Part shown: positions 1 to 10,978 of the stretch, piece by piece
Layout of the letters: each line of letters begins with the position of its first letter
Position numbering within the stretch: the first letter of the stretch is position 1
Source: Paramicrosporidium saccamoebae
Taxonomy: Eukaryota > Rozellomycota
Reading direction: 5' to 3'
DNA: 64,000 nt
NCBI GenBank assembly: GCA_002794465.1
Contig: MTSL01000219.1
Coordinates: 62,001 to 126,000, forward strand
Made by a program: the position numbers and the translations under genes
Notes under the pieces: generated by a model
Told to the model about the DNA's origin: nothing
The model's input: the letters and a program-made list of their open reading frames with translations, nothing else
Database searches by the model: none

Positions 1-3000
1 TGAACAAGCAATTCGATCGTATGAATCACCGATCGTGAATGCTTTGGCATATGCTTTCATAGTTATATAAATTCGGTGTGATCTATAAATAAGAAACAAT
101 GAACACCTGACTCTGGTTTATCGCGGCAAAAACCTTCTAAATAAGAGGCAAAGAAGAAGTGCGCCTTCACATTACTAATCATATAGTCACAAAACCATAG
201 TCTTACGTAGCGTTTAAAATCAAGCATCGTTCAAATGCGCTGCGTATCTTCGAATCTGCAAAAGCTTTACATTGGGACATGTATCTAGCTAGGAAAAGGG
301 ATACCTGAATATAAGTTACAATCATCTCTATAGAAACCTTGGCAGGTCTTGGGATGCCCTCTTGGAGAGCTTGTTCAAGTAGCCTACTAACAGAACCATG
401 AGACCCTTCCTGGCAAGCTGCGATTTTCGCCATGTAATAGCTCTTGTAACCAACATCAGAAGGTTCGAGTTGCATCAGAACTGCGGCCGCCTCCGTATGT
501 CGACTCTCTTTCCTAAGTTTATTAGCGTAAGAGATTTGCAGGAATGACGACCCAGGCAATGTTGGGATCCTCATGCGTCGGGCTATCAGATCACCGGCGT
601 ATCGCAGATCAGACAGCTTTTTCCTCGGCATCCGGGCCAAATGATCAAGAACGCTTGGATTGGCTGTTGATGCTATGTTCAAACAGTCCGAAACTGCATC
701 CAACATATTAGATCGATTTGTTTCGCCCAGAAAGTCGTAGATATCAGATTCGATTCCCCAATCATGCATGCGAGGCATAGTTTCTGCAACAAAAGACAAA
801 TCGGCAGTCTTCCATTGGCTGCCAATATGTGCGAGTTGTGCAAATTCGAAGGATTGCTCAAATTGATTACTATAGACGCGGGCCATTTCAGGCATGTTCA
901 GCCTATGGAAATTTTTTTCAGCGAGAGAACGATAAAAACTAGGATCGAGCTCGGTGCGTAATAGTTCATCAAGGATTCTACAAGAATATTCTGCAGGCCC
1001 CTCCTCTGTCATTAGTTCAGCCCACTTCCCGACGAAGGACGGAGCGCGCGATACCAAATTCGAAAACGACCAGTCTGAAAAGAATTCCAACTGTGGAACT
1101 ACAATCAGCAAGAAGCTCGACGCCCATGATAAAATCTAAAGTCAATACTTGGCCATGGGATGTACCTGAGCCGTTAAAGGCTCACCAGCCCTGAGAAATT
1201 GCTCCAGAGAAAGGTTGTCTTCAGGATACGGTGCTTCTCGGCAATAGAAAAGTACCAATCCCATCCCGAGAAAGCATGAGGTTATGTCACTAGATGCACC
1301 AGCCGATCTCAAAATTTCTGATATTTTTTGGGCCTCGTGGTGTGTTTCAAAATGGAAATAGGGAACCGATTCCTGTACGGCAGCGCCCTCTAGATTGAAT
1401 CGGGCTTTAAGAAATGTGTGGAAAAAGTGCTCTTCTTCATCTGACCATCGACTGCGTAAGTCCCGGTGATTTGGCTGACTTGATGGTGCAGGGCTATCTT
1501 GAAATCCAAGAACCTCAAGAAGCTTTTGGCACACGTAAGCAACACGAAATTCCTCCTCCAGCAGAAAGTGTCTTTGACTTTTTGAATTGAATATTAATTG
1601 TAAAAGACCTACGCAGAATACATCTTCGAGGGTAAGAAGCGGCAAGTCTTTCAGCATGTGAACAACACGAGTCATGACCTCGGTCATATCTTGGCCTTTC
1701 ATGATAGTGACGGGATGTTTTCTGTATGATATTCCATCTAAATTGGAATCCTTCAGGGGAATAACTGGGGCAATAAGTCCGAGACATCGTCGTCCTTGGA
1801 ACGGATCAGTAACCATATTCTTGACAATATCATCAAGTAGACCGTGGATCGAGCTTTGAAGAATGTCAATGGGTCTGCTGCATACAGCTTCAAAGATCTA
1901 ACAAATTACACTCCAGCCATTTATATACCTCCTGGGCACAAGACCTTGCATCTTCTTGAAGTAGATGTATCATTGAGTGGATTTGGAATATTTCAGGGTC
2001 CGACCAGTTTTTCTTGCTATCTCTTTCGAACACCCAGAGCTGAGAGGAGACATAATATAAAAGGCCGGTAATCGATTCTGAGCAGATGTCCCCCAGTGAA
2101 CGACCGGTTGCAGCCCTTAGCAGCTCATTTACACGAGAAAAAAACTGTCCAAATCCTGACCTTTTTCGCTGGTCTCTGAACGTTTCGACTAAGAATAGTA
2201 CTGACTCAAGACACCCTTCCGAGAGGATTTGAGATAATGACGCATGGCCGAAAGAACGCAGCCTATATGACGCCATTTCTAGGGAAACTGCTCCTGAAGC
2301 AATTGAAAATATAGAAATGCTAGAGATCCACTTCCGAGGCAGATCTTCGATGCAAAACATGGGAATCTTGTATTCTGACGAAGAAAAGAGGGCCCTATAC
2401 ACATAGGCAATGTCAGAACCCGTTTGGAATGCGCCGCAATCTATTCCGTAAAGCGACAAGAGGAGAATTCCCATTTCTGAGCTCTGAATTGCAGCGTTTA
2501 CAGATCCGGGAGCCGATAGCGAAAAGCACCGACAGAATGAATAATCCACCGATAACGGATCCTGCGACAGAACAAAATCGGCGAGTTCAACAAAAGACTT
2601 CATAATGGTGCCACCAGCTGCTGCGATTAGCTGAAAAGGAGCAGTGAAGGCGGACATACACGCTAATTCCAAATGAGACTGACGCGCAAATTGGGTCATC
2701 TGGTCAAGGTAGGCATCTTCGATTGGTAAATAAACTTCTCCAGCGAAAAGCCGACAAAAACATAGGAATGACTCACGGCGATAAACGGCCAAATTAGTGC
2801 TACTCCAAGGCAAAGTCAGAAGAGCGGCCAAGCGAGTCGAAAGATCTGATCGTACCAACTCTGGAACACTTTCCAAAGACCGTTTTGAGAAATTCTGCAC
2901 CAAAAGACAAAGTGGCAGATACGTTTCAACGGTTGGATTGTCCAAAAACAGATATAGGCTATCCATTATTACAGGACTAAGCACCAAAGCCTCGTCGATT

Positions 3001-3452
3001 TGTATGGAGGTTGCATAGAGATACATGGAAAGTGCGCTTTGGAAGTGAGTAATTGGTGCAAGCGCCTCCTTGAAATGAAACCTTAAAGCTTTCTTGGTTG
3101 CCAGCGCTTCAGAAACAGCCGATAAATGATCGACATTGCGAGCGTCCAGAGATGAGCACAGAACATGGAGTAATGGCCCATGCAGCTCACGGCTCTTGAC
3201 AGAATTTAAAACGGATAGGACTAACTCAATCGCATTTATGGATACAGTATCTACGACTGGAATATCTTGTTGTGACAAAATTCTGGCAAGAAGGACTTCG
3301 TGGAGGGTGTTTGAGCTGCTTCCCATCTCAAGCAACTTGACCCATAGTGATGTCTCATTTGTATGACTCTTCATTGCATATTGCTGGTCGAAATCTGGGA
3401 CAAAGGATGTCTGATTATACTGACAGAGCCATGATTTGACAGACGTGACCAT
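1..3452 (-). CDS. ATM/Tel1-like PI3K-related kinase, N-terminal and FAT part (runs off left edge)
   Basis: Large protein in at least four exons: 1929-3452, 1166-1897, 207-1135, then about 107-174 and 1-53. Introns of 31, 30 and 32 nt (1898-1928, 1136-1165, 175-206) join the frames cleanly; the last one (54-106) is less certain. The first about 750 residues are helical, HEAT-like sequence. The third exon looks like a FAT domain, and the last exon reads AYAKAFTIGDSYDR, resembling the end of FAT in ATM/Tel1 where a repeated Y-x-x-x-L-x-x-G-x-x-Y/H-D pattern precedes the kinase domain. The kinase domain would lie beyond base 1. About 1,100 residues before the kinase is short for ATM. Family knowledge: ATM/Tel1 signals DNA double-strand breaks. 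ATR or another PIKK is possible. Confidence 0.5.
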
Positions 3453-3591
3453 TTGGAAAACAGCCCCGCCGACACGGAAAGTAATTTCTTTGAATCAAAA
3501 AGACTCACGTGGACAGTTGTATTTCTACTGACTACTTATAAAAGTTTCATGGAATGACTAGATGCTACACAAAAGATTGATTCTGCTGTTT

Positions 3592-4743
3592 TTAAGAGTT
3601 TTTTGGTTTCTGTGAGTAGACCTTGATAGGACGACCTGCGGAAGTTCCAAAGTTAGTAGCGCCTGCGCCGCCATTTCCAGATTGGCGTAAATTGGCCTTA
3701 TAAGTCTCCTTGAATGTTTCAATAAAGGAAGCTGGTCTATGATTGGGAACGGATGAGTATACAATATCAGGAATCCTGAAAAATCTTCGAGCTATTTTGG
3801 TTGCCCACAGTCCCTGAACCGCACAGGTAATTAGGTTCGAGGTGCAGAAATACAGAACAAGGGCCTAAAAGTTGATGGCGAGACTGAATGGGTGTACAGA
3901 TGGCATGAATGAGAGTACGGGAAAAGAGGCGGCGGCAAAGACACGAAGGCCGATTCGCATACCTGCGCTGAGATTTTGATTCGGCGAGGAAAATTTTGAT
4001 AGCTACAGGTTAGTGATGAAAGAAAATGCATTTACCTCCATGGTCAGTAAAAGGGTGGCCGTGGATAATGCAGGTAGAATGTAATAGGGATCAGCCGCAG
4101 TCAGATCTTGAAACCAGAGGACTCCTCCGTTGACCAGCGATGCCATCGGTTGACTGGCCATGTTCCTTATTGCAAAGAACGTTGCCATGAAGAAAGGTAG
4201 CGGAAACAGGGATAGTCCGAGAATTTTTACTGGATTGATATCGTTTTTGGACATGTAAGCTGCTAAATCTCTAATCTTCTGACGACTTTCCTCTTGCTTC
4301 CCCTGATTACGCAGCGCTTCTGATTCTGCCTGCAATTCTTGCACGCGAGGTTTCAAATTGTTTGCCATAATGGTTGAGCGTGTTTGCTTGATTGAAAGAG
4401 GAAAGAGCAAAGCCCGTAGACCGATTGTGTAGACGACCAGTGTGGCAGTCCAAGTCAGTCCTGTTGATAGATGGATCGTTTCAATTAATCTCTCAGTAAT
4501 ATTTGCGGGCCAAAGCACAGACCCGTTAAGAATGTATTCCCATTTTCCAGAAGTCGAGATAGATGTCTCTGATAATCCTGAAAACTGCGTATTCAATACC
4601 GGGCTGGTCTCAGCTACCGACTGAACAATTTTGGAGTCTGAGAATGCATCAGGGGCGGTGGAGTATGGGAGCCTCTTGATGCGGCGAATATAGTGAAGAG
4701 AAGGGATTAGTCGATTCGAGCAACTTTGCTTAAAGGTCATCAT
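3592..4743 (-). CDS. OXA1: Mitochondrial inner-membrane insertase Oxa1
   Basis: YidC/Oxa1/Alb3 family insertase, which places mitochondrially made and imported proteins into the inner membrane. Exons are 4036-4743, 3898-4002 and 3592-3864, split by two 33-nt introns. The first carries a clear ACTAAC branch-like site. The N-terminus (MMTFKQSCSNRLIPSLHYIRR) is Arg-rich without acidic residues, typical of a mitochondrial presequence. The domain has the GLRALLFPLSIKQTRS helix, the charged matrix loop, the FF...AIRNMA segment, and after splicing the ALVLYFCTSNLITCAVQ helix typical of the last membrane span. The tail is short. Its start codon is 28 bp from the divergent DNA polymerase gene. Presence implies a mitochondrion with its own membrane-protein synthesis. 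Confidence 0.93.
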
Positions 4744-4771
4744 GATTGAATAAAGCCCTGGAAACTGTACT

Positions 4772-6240
4772 ATGCCCGAAATTCGCAGTTTTCGACAAAA
4801 TTCAGTGGAAAGTTCAGCGTCTCAAAGTGAGGATGTTAAGAAAGTATACACACACCAGTTCTCGCAAATATATTTCTGCCGCCTGAAAGCCCTATTGCCA
4901 ATTCTGAAGAATCGGGCAGCGTCGTCGTGGTGCACTAATCAGAAGGGTTCTCCGAAATTGGTCGAACGTATCCTTGAACTGCATCCAGGCGAGGATTCCA
5001 TAGTTTTCGGGACTATTTATGCAGAGTTACCAAACAAGCCCAATATCCTAAAGGACTTAGAGGGTGACGTACGCTACTTTCATTAGTCTGACTTTGACAG
5101 TTAGGTTTTCCCGTCCTGCAAACCCCATCCTCGTATCTGGGGGGCGACCACCTGTATTATATCGAAGATGAATCTGGAAGATTGGAATTGTCATTTTCAG
5201 AATTTGGTCGCGAGCTGAGCCCTGTTACTGGCACTTGCATGGCCATTAGAGGATTTGAGAGACCTGATGGTAAATTTGAATTCAAAGACTATCTGCTACC
5301 GGGACTTGCCCCATCGTCTAGTAGGACTATTCCCAGTAAGAAATCTAGCGTCTTTTAGAACTGTCCGTTTAGGAGTGGCCACGTACGCAGCCATTGTCTC
5401 GGGACTCCAATTTGGGCATGACGAGCAAGATGATCTTTCCATTGATCTATTATTTGACTTTTTGATGGGAAATCACCAGTTGGAAACTCAAATCCCGGCC
5501 TGTCAAATCTCTTCTGTAGTGTTTGCCGGAAATAATTGCTGCATCGCAAAAAGGACAGACGAGTCGATCAAGGTGCCTGATTCTTGGCATCCAGTCTTTA
5601 CTTGTTAGAAACGATATGGGCATGACCATGTACGGTACGACCTTGGCCCACTGCAGGAATTCGATAGCCGGTTATCACTACTGAGCCAATCTGTTTCAGT
5701 GGTTGTGATTCCTGGCTCTACGGATCCTGTTGGCTGTGCGCTGCCGCAGCATCCGTTCAAACGAGGTATTCTACCATCTAGTGCCAAGTCGCCCAACACT
5801 GTTCTTCTTGCGAATCCGTCAGTAGTGTCCTTGGAAGGAGGAAGTTTTCTCTTAACTTCGGGACAAAACATTGAAGACATGCTGCGTTATACCAATGACA
5901 AGGATCCTCTTAAAATGGCCGAGCTTGTCTTGAATTCTCGCCATATAGCTCCCTCAGCACCTGATACGCTATGTAGGTTGTGACAACATTCATTTACATG
6001 TTTTTAGGGTGCTACCCATTTTGTGAAAAGGATCCATTCATTTTGAGCCAAAGTCCTCATTGCTTGGTCATTGGCAACCAAGAAAGCTATGCCGCATCAA
6101 CCGTCTCGGGAGTTTCCATAGAGACTGGAGAGATGTCGTCGGTTCATGTGATCCTCTCTCCGTCCTTTCATGCTTCAAAGACAATAGTCCTTGTAGATCT
6201 TTGTGACCTTACCTGTCACCCGCTTTCTTTTGGAGTGTAG
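4772..6240 (+). CDS. POL31: DNA polymerase delta small subunit (Pol31/POLD2)
   Basis: B subunit of DNA polymerase delta, the lagging-strand replicase, with an OB fold and an inactive phosphodiesterase-like domain. Five exons: 4772-5068, 5101-5335, 5373-5572, 5609-5972, 6008-6240, with introns of 32-37 nt. Recognisable blocks are the N-terminal YTHQFSQIYFCRLKALLP, the middle MAIRGFERPDGKFEFKDY, VVIPGSTDPVGCALPQ, FLLTSGQNIEDMLRY, the SRHIAPSAPDTL...CYPF block and the C-terminal LCDLTCHPLSFG. All match the POLD2 family order. At the fourth junction the family's TLGCYPF reads TLWCYPF, so that boundary may be off by a base or so. An AATAAA lies 9 bases after the stop. Confidence 0.95.
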
Positions 6241-6488
6241 TTAGCATAATAAAGGCGTCATCGAGATGATGGTTGCTATTGTAATAAATCCAATTTCGAC
6301 TTCTCGCCCATCGAAACAATAAGTTTGTAAAGTAGTGGAATGTTTAGCCGGGTATTTGTCCAAGCAGGGAAGGGAGTCAGAGGCGAGGAGTGGAATGAGA
6401 ATATTGACTCCAATATTTGGACATTGACGCCATGCCGGCGAGTCGCAAGTTCTAATAAAAAGGCTTTTACTGCCAGTCTTGCGACTTG

Positions 6489-7081
6489 TTAGTCTAATTT
6501 TATGACTTCCAGTTCAATGGGGCACAGGACTTTTCGCATTGCATATGCATCTTCGCCGTCAGCGTAATATTTTTCCTCAATTCCAGAATTTAGGAAACCC
6601 AGAGTTTCTTTGTAAAGATGAAGCGCGGCTTTGTTGCTTTTCCGTACATGGAGAGTGACATGTGCTGCATCGTACACTTGGCACATGGCCCTTTCTAAAC
6701 CATGCATTAGTTAGGATAAGGTGGATGGTACGGGATTGGCGCATCAATCTTTCTGCAAGTCCAAGCCGCCGATAATTCCTCATGACTGCTACCGATGTGA
6801 TGTGCCCATGGGGCTTGGACGAAGAGCCCTCTTCTTCCCTAAAGGTTCAGATACACAGGTGATATACTACATTTTGGCCAAGACATACCCGACTATGGTG
6901 CCTGAATCGTCTTCTGCCACCCATGAGCACTGGGGCCAAGAGAGTATGTGATAGATGTAATATTTCAGCTGGTAGTTTTCGGGGAGATTGTGAAGGTTAC
7001 AATTCTGAACCTGAATCAGGTCTTCAACCTATACATTCAGTAGGATGGATACTAGCCCACTTTGCACGGCCTAATGTTCAT
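6489..7081 (-). CDS. NAA10: N-terminal acetyltransferase catalytic subunit Naa10/Ard1
   Basis: Catalytic subunit of the NatA complex, which acetylates protein N-termini at the ribosome. Four exons (7061-7081, 6871-7028, 6732-6838, 6489-6694) with introns of 32, 32 and 37 nt. The spliced protein begins [19 protein letters not shown] and has the [19 protein letters not shown] block, the acetyl-CoA loop region [10 protein letters not shown], the [14 protein letters not shown] motif and [14 protein letters not shown]. These are the hallmark Naa10 motifs in order. The long acidic C-terminal tail of many homologues is missing. Its start is 57 bp from the divergent COQ10 start. Confidence 0.94.
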
Positions 7082-7138
7082 AGTGTGTTTGAGACGAAAA
7101 GAAAGACAATTTTCTTTTTATGATAATACATAGGAGGC

Positions 7139-7745
7139 ATGCAATCCAATCTTTTTTGTCGAAAGTCTTTATCCATACAATGCCCCTCCCAAAAAGTCAC
7201 CGTGACCAAAAACTTATCCCGTAGCCAGAGATTGTAGGCTAATATTAGATTCACAGTTGAGCAGGTATACTCTGTAATCTCAGATGTGGACAAGTATCCC
7301 GAATTCGTTCCTTGGTGTGTTGGCACACAGGAGACTGAAAGATTCTTGACGGATGCCGACCAAAAGTTTGTTGAGGCGGGCGGAATATCTGCGGCAAACA
7401 CAGTTAGATACATTGAGATGGCGGTTGGATTCAAAGCTCTCAATGACAAGTATGTTTCCCGGGTTCTAAGCACTGCAAACGAGAGCGTCTACGTATGCTC
7501 CATTGAACTTTTTCTCAAAACCATAGGCAGAGGCCATTGATGCGCGTCTCTTTAAGCATCTCGTTTCAGAGTGGCGCTTTTCTCCTGCAGGAAGCTCATG
7601 TCTGGTCAATTTCAAAATCGACTTTGAGTTCCGATCATATCTGTATGCGTATTTTGCAAACATGTTCTTTGCAGAGGTTGCGCTTAGAATGGTGGATGCA
7701 TTCGAAAAGAGATGCCACGAGCTCTTTGATTCCAAGTCTAGTTAG
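7139..7745 (+). CDS. COQ10: Coenzyme Q-binding protein Coq10 (START-like domain)
   Basis: Mitochondrial START/polyketide-cyclase fold protein that binds coenzyme Q and supports its use in respiration. Exons 7139-7201, 7238-7492 and 7527-7745; introns 36 and 34 nt. Exon 1 encodes a 21-residue leader (MQSNLFCRKSLSIQCPSQKV) that fits a mitochondrial presequence. I chose this ATG because it is the one that stays in frame across the 36-nt intron. The domain shows VISDVDKYPEFVPWC, LVNFKIDFEFRSYLY and the final FFAEVALRMVDAFEKR helix, all typical of Coq10. With OXA1, RRF and NDUFS6 it supports an aerobic mitochondrion. Confidence 0.92.
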
Positions 7746-7778
7746 ATTTTTGACCAAAGTTGCAAGTATTTTGTGTAT

Positions 7779-9516
7779 TTAGAGTTTTGAATAATCATTA
7801 ACTATACTACTGGAGTGCTCTCGCCGTCTACAACAAAGCGCCTTACCAATCAGTGTCAGTATGTGTCTTCTGAAGAAGAATATGAGCAGCAATGCCGGGA
7901 GAGAGCCAAGAAGGACTCCAACGAGCAGGGTAGTCTTTCGAGACTGGAATGGCGAAGGAATGGTTTTGGAGATGGGGTTTTCGTCGACTGGACCATCGCT
8001 ATAGTCTAGTATCATCCGGCTTCCAAATTCTTCTGGGAATACAGCAGCACTCTAGAAATTTAGTGGTGTGAAAGCCAAGAACCTCCAAAGTTATAATCAC
8101 AGAATCAACAGTCTTGCAATCTTCACAAAATGGACGTATAAACTTCCAGGAAACATTGACGATTCCCGCTCCCAGTCGAATGGCTGGCATGGGGATTTCT
8201 GGAAGGGATGCATGATCATCGTGATCTGCCGTCCATGAGTAGCTCTCGATACCATTTATGGACACGGTCAAACGATCTTGATCAGCAAGCGGCCCGTCGG
8301 TGCTCCAGCGGAAAGCCAGCACAGGGTTCTGAACTTGATGGCTCTATGAAGGGTAAGATTTTCCTAAAGAGAGTACAATATTTAGCCGGACGGTGTAGTC
8401 AGACTCTCCCGAATCCATCTGAGGCAATAGCCGCACAGAATCGCGCGTTATTAACCACGGGTTGCAATTTGTTACATTTCTCATGGCGCAGTCACGAAAT
8501 ATGTATCGATCGAAACTTCCAGACTCGGGACGTTCATTCTCCAGACAGCGTAACGGCTCACATGACGTGGTGCTTTGCAGAACTGTGATTCCCGTGGCAT
8601 GCACCGTTCTTGCCTGGACGTTCACCCAATCAGACATGAACAGGATCTCTTTTGCAGCTCTCCTGGCACCTGGGCATAAGTATGTTGAATTATATGGTGG
8701 AAAGGAGCCAAGGCTAGAACAATCTGGATCACTCTTAATGTAAATGATTCTTTGGCATCGGCCAAGCCCAATCGGAACAGATAGATCTCTTAAATCTTCT
8801 AACGTGCAATCACATGGAACCATATATGTCGAGTTTTTTTGCACCAAAAGTCTTGGCTTGATGCATATTCTACCATCCAGGACCTCATATGTCATGGATC
8901 GTCGACGGAGCCCGTTTGGAAAATGTTGACAGTGCCCAAATCTGACGAAATAGTCATCGTTTCGACATTCTATACGATCACCACTGGCCACTATGATTTT
9001 ACCTACTTTGGGTGCATTCAAATTGTAATTAAAGTCTTCATCGATGCATTGGGTGTCCTTGAGGTTGGATGAAAAAAGTACATCGCTGGTAGATCCAATG
9101 TTCTCATTTGTACACTGATCCATTAGCAAATGTCTATGGTGAGCGCATAGCATGGCAGAACCTGACAGAGTGGCAAATCCCAACATGTTCTCCAAAGGAA
9201 CCACAGTCACGAGCGCTCATCAAGCACGAGGCCTTCATGAGTGCCTCTAGACACTGGGCGTCCTTGGCTGTTGCTGCTATCTCTTTGGATTATGACGCAA
9301 TAATTACCATGTACTTTGGACGTAGTCAAAGTCAATTTTTGCAAGATTCCTCCTACTCAATGCCGAAATTTTGTTGAAATATTTCCCACACAACTCTGAG
9401 TCCTTGCTGAAGGACTGACAACTGTCGGATCTACTAGCGAAGCTATTACTGGTGAACAGTCCTCCACGCACAAAATGGAGCAAAACCAATAGGGCAATGC
9501 TCATGCCCAAAACCAT
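7779..9516 (-). CDS. Cysteine-rich type I membrane protein, unknown function
   Basis: Not assigned to a family. The start at 9516 gives MVLGMSIALLVLLHFVRGG, a good signal peptide. A large lumenal/extracellular region of about 450 residues follows, with many cysteines and N-x-S/T sites. Near the end is one membrane span (LLVGVLLGSLPALLLIFFF) and a short basic cytoplasmic tail ending NDYSKL. I traced introns near 9280-9310, 9195-9235, 8317-8349 (33 nt) and 8024-8054 (31 nt); the two upstream junctions are less certain. The C-terminal ectodomain (LAFRWSTDG ... LGAGIVNVSWKFIRP) has the look of a jelly-roll, MAM- or ELAPOR-like beta domain, which is only an impression. It starts 55 bp after the ATG8 stop. 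Confidence 0.7.
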
Positions 9517-9571
9517 TGTGCCCGGTTGTAAACAAAAAAGTGTATTTATCCAAGTCGACACGAGTCTAAGA

Positions 9572-9990
9572 TTAACCAAACGTATTCTCACCAGAATAAA
9601 CAACGTAGAGGAATCCATCCGGGTCATGCTTTTGAATGTAAACGGTGGAAATTGACTGGTGAGCGGGAAGAAGTGAATTATTCACAAACAGAAATATCGA
9701 GGTCTGTGATGAGACTTTTATGCGATTTCGGATAATTGTGGTCAGATTCCCAATAGTAAATTCCCCAGGAACCAAGAGCCTTTCGGAGGCCAAGTCCGGA
9801 AGATCGCTACTGGAAAGTTTTTCGCAAATTACCTAAACATTGGGCACATTTGACCTTGCTACTGGGATTCTGTCAGGATATTGCCCCCGAAGGTTGTCCG
9901 ATTTACTTTTTCTTTCTTCTATAAATAAGATAAAGACGCCAAGTTAAGCATGCTACTTTGGTCGTACTGAAGTTTGAAACTGGTAGACAT
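9572..9990 (-). CDS. ATG8: Autophagy ubiquitin-like protein Atg8
   Basis: Ubiquitin-like modifier joined to phosphatidylethanolamine on autophagosome membranes. Exons 9957-9990, 9855-9918 and 9572-9809 sum to 112 codons with the stop; introns are 38 and about 45 nt. Landmarks are the N-terminal FKLQYDQKERK, GQYPDRIPV, LLVPGEFTIGNLTTIIRNRI, SIFLFVNNSLLP and DGFLYVVYSGENTFG. The protein ends exactly at the conserved glycine, so the conjugation site is exposed without a C-terminal extension. Family knowledge: most Atg8 proteins carry extra residues removed by Atg4. At 111 residues it is slightly short, mainly between YPDRIPV and LVPGEF, where the splice boundary is least certain. Confidence 0.93.
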
Positions 9991-10055
9991 GGCTGCACCT
10001 TGCACAAAGCTATCGAACAGGGGGCGACCGTCCATTTAGCCAAGATAAAATGTAT

Positions 10056-10400
10056 TCACATAGGCTCTATAAATACTGTTGTAGTCTTTAGGGAATCGCC
10101 ATCGTGCTCTGTAATACACGTACTTGTAGGTTCATCGGGAACATCTTGTTCTTCTATTTCAGCTACCACCATCTGAACGGCCTTTGATATCCGCTGCCGA
10201 CGCTGTCGGTTTCGGTCTCTACGGATTTCGTCTACGAATTTTTGCTGCTTTTCCTTGGCCTTTTGCTTTTTGAGCTTGTTGCGCTTTTCAAATCCAGTCA
10301 AAAATTCATGTCTGGCTTTGGTGTCAAATATAACCTTTGTCTGTTGCTTTGTCCTGCCGTTCTTCTTTGGTACTGCGGAGCCGTTCAAATCTTCCGCCAT
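10056..10400 (-). CDS. RRP17: Ribosome biogenesis protein Rrp17/NOL12
   Basis: Small basic nucleolar protein, a 5'-end processing factor of pre-rRNA in yeast and humans. Single exon of 114 residues from MAEDLNGSAV. The diagnostic block is KVIFDTKARHEFLTGFEKRN followed by a long Lys/Arg/Gln-rich helix (KLKKQKAKEKQQKFVDEIRR), the NOL12 family pattern. An upstream in-frame non-canonical start at 10427 adds only 9 residues and is unlikely. It ends 65 bp from the ATG8 start on the same strand. Confidence 0.82.
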   Translation of the reverse strand: MAEDLNGSAVPKKNGRTKQQTKVIFDTKARHEFLTGFEKRNKLKKQKAKEKQQKFVDEIRRDRNRQRRQRISKAVQMVVAEIEEQDVPDEPTSTCITEHDGDSLKTTTVFIEPM

Positions 10401-10978
10401 GGATATACCTGGATATAGCCCCGGCAACAGTTGCCTTATTCTCCAGCATTGTGAATAATGCGAGGCCTGTAGTAGCGATCCTGCTTAATTTTGAGTGAAA
10501 GGCGGTGTTGAAGAGCGAACTGGTTCTTACAAAAGTATGTGGCATATAGGAAGCCATCCTTAAGGAGACGGGAATGGCTTGTGGGATCGCTATCAGGGCC
10601 GAACTCGCCAATGATAAGCGTGTGACATAGAGGTAGAGGATTGATTAGTTGGGTATTTGTGTGCTAGAGTGGATCGCTTTGCTGGGTATTTGAGGACAGT
10701 GAGATGTGGATCCATACTATTATAGGATTAGCAGTAAACAGACCCCCTTCCTGTCCATACTATTTATCCCCACTACGCGACAAGCGGAAGAGGTTTGATA
10801 GGTTGCTTTTACTAAAGAGTGCATCTCCTTTTTAGATGATACCCACCCATTGTTAACAGCCCTGATAATGAGTGGATACTGTTCTACAAATCCTTTATCT
10901 CTGGCTTGTATATATGCTATATCATCTCACAATTACGACTATAAAGCGACGATTGGGCTCTTTGCATCCGCGTACTTT
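10401..10978. other. Gene-poor interval with an unassigned open stretch
   Basis: Between RRP17 and the aldehyde dehydrogenase. On the minus strand at about 10,440-10,640 two frames are open at once. One encodes a moderately hydrophobic peptide (LASSALIAIPQAIPVSLRMA); the other is polar and ends RRP-like YYRPRIIHNAGE before a stop. I cannot match either to a family, so this may be a small spliced gene or a leader of RRP17. The rest, 10,640-10,978, is AT-rich and shows nothing I can support. Confidence 0.3.

Noticed and set aside
9304-9627. 107-codon frame starting before the ATG8 stop
   Set aside because: Its upstream part is a shadow of ATG8; the real gene starts at the signal peptide at 9516.
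10780-10880. U5 snRNA candidate (cttttactaaaga)
   Set aside because: Resembles the U5 loop I, but the flanking stem and a downstream Sm site are missing.
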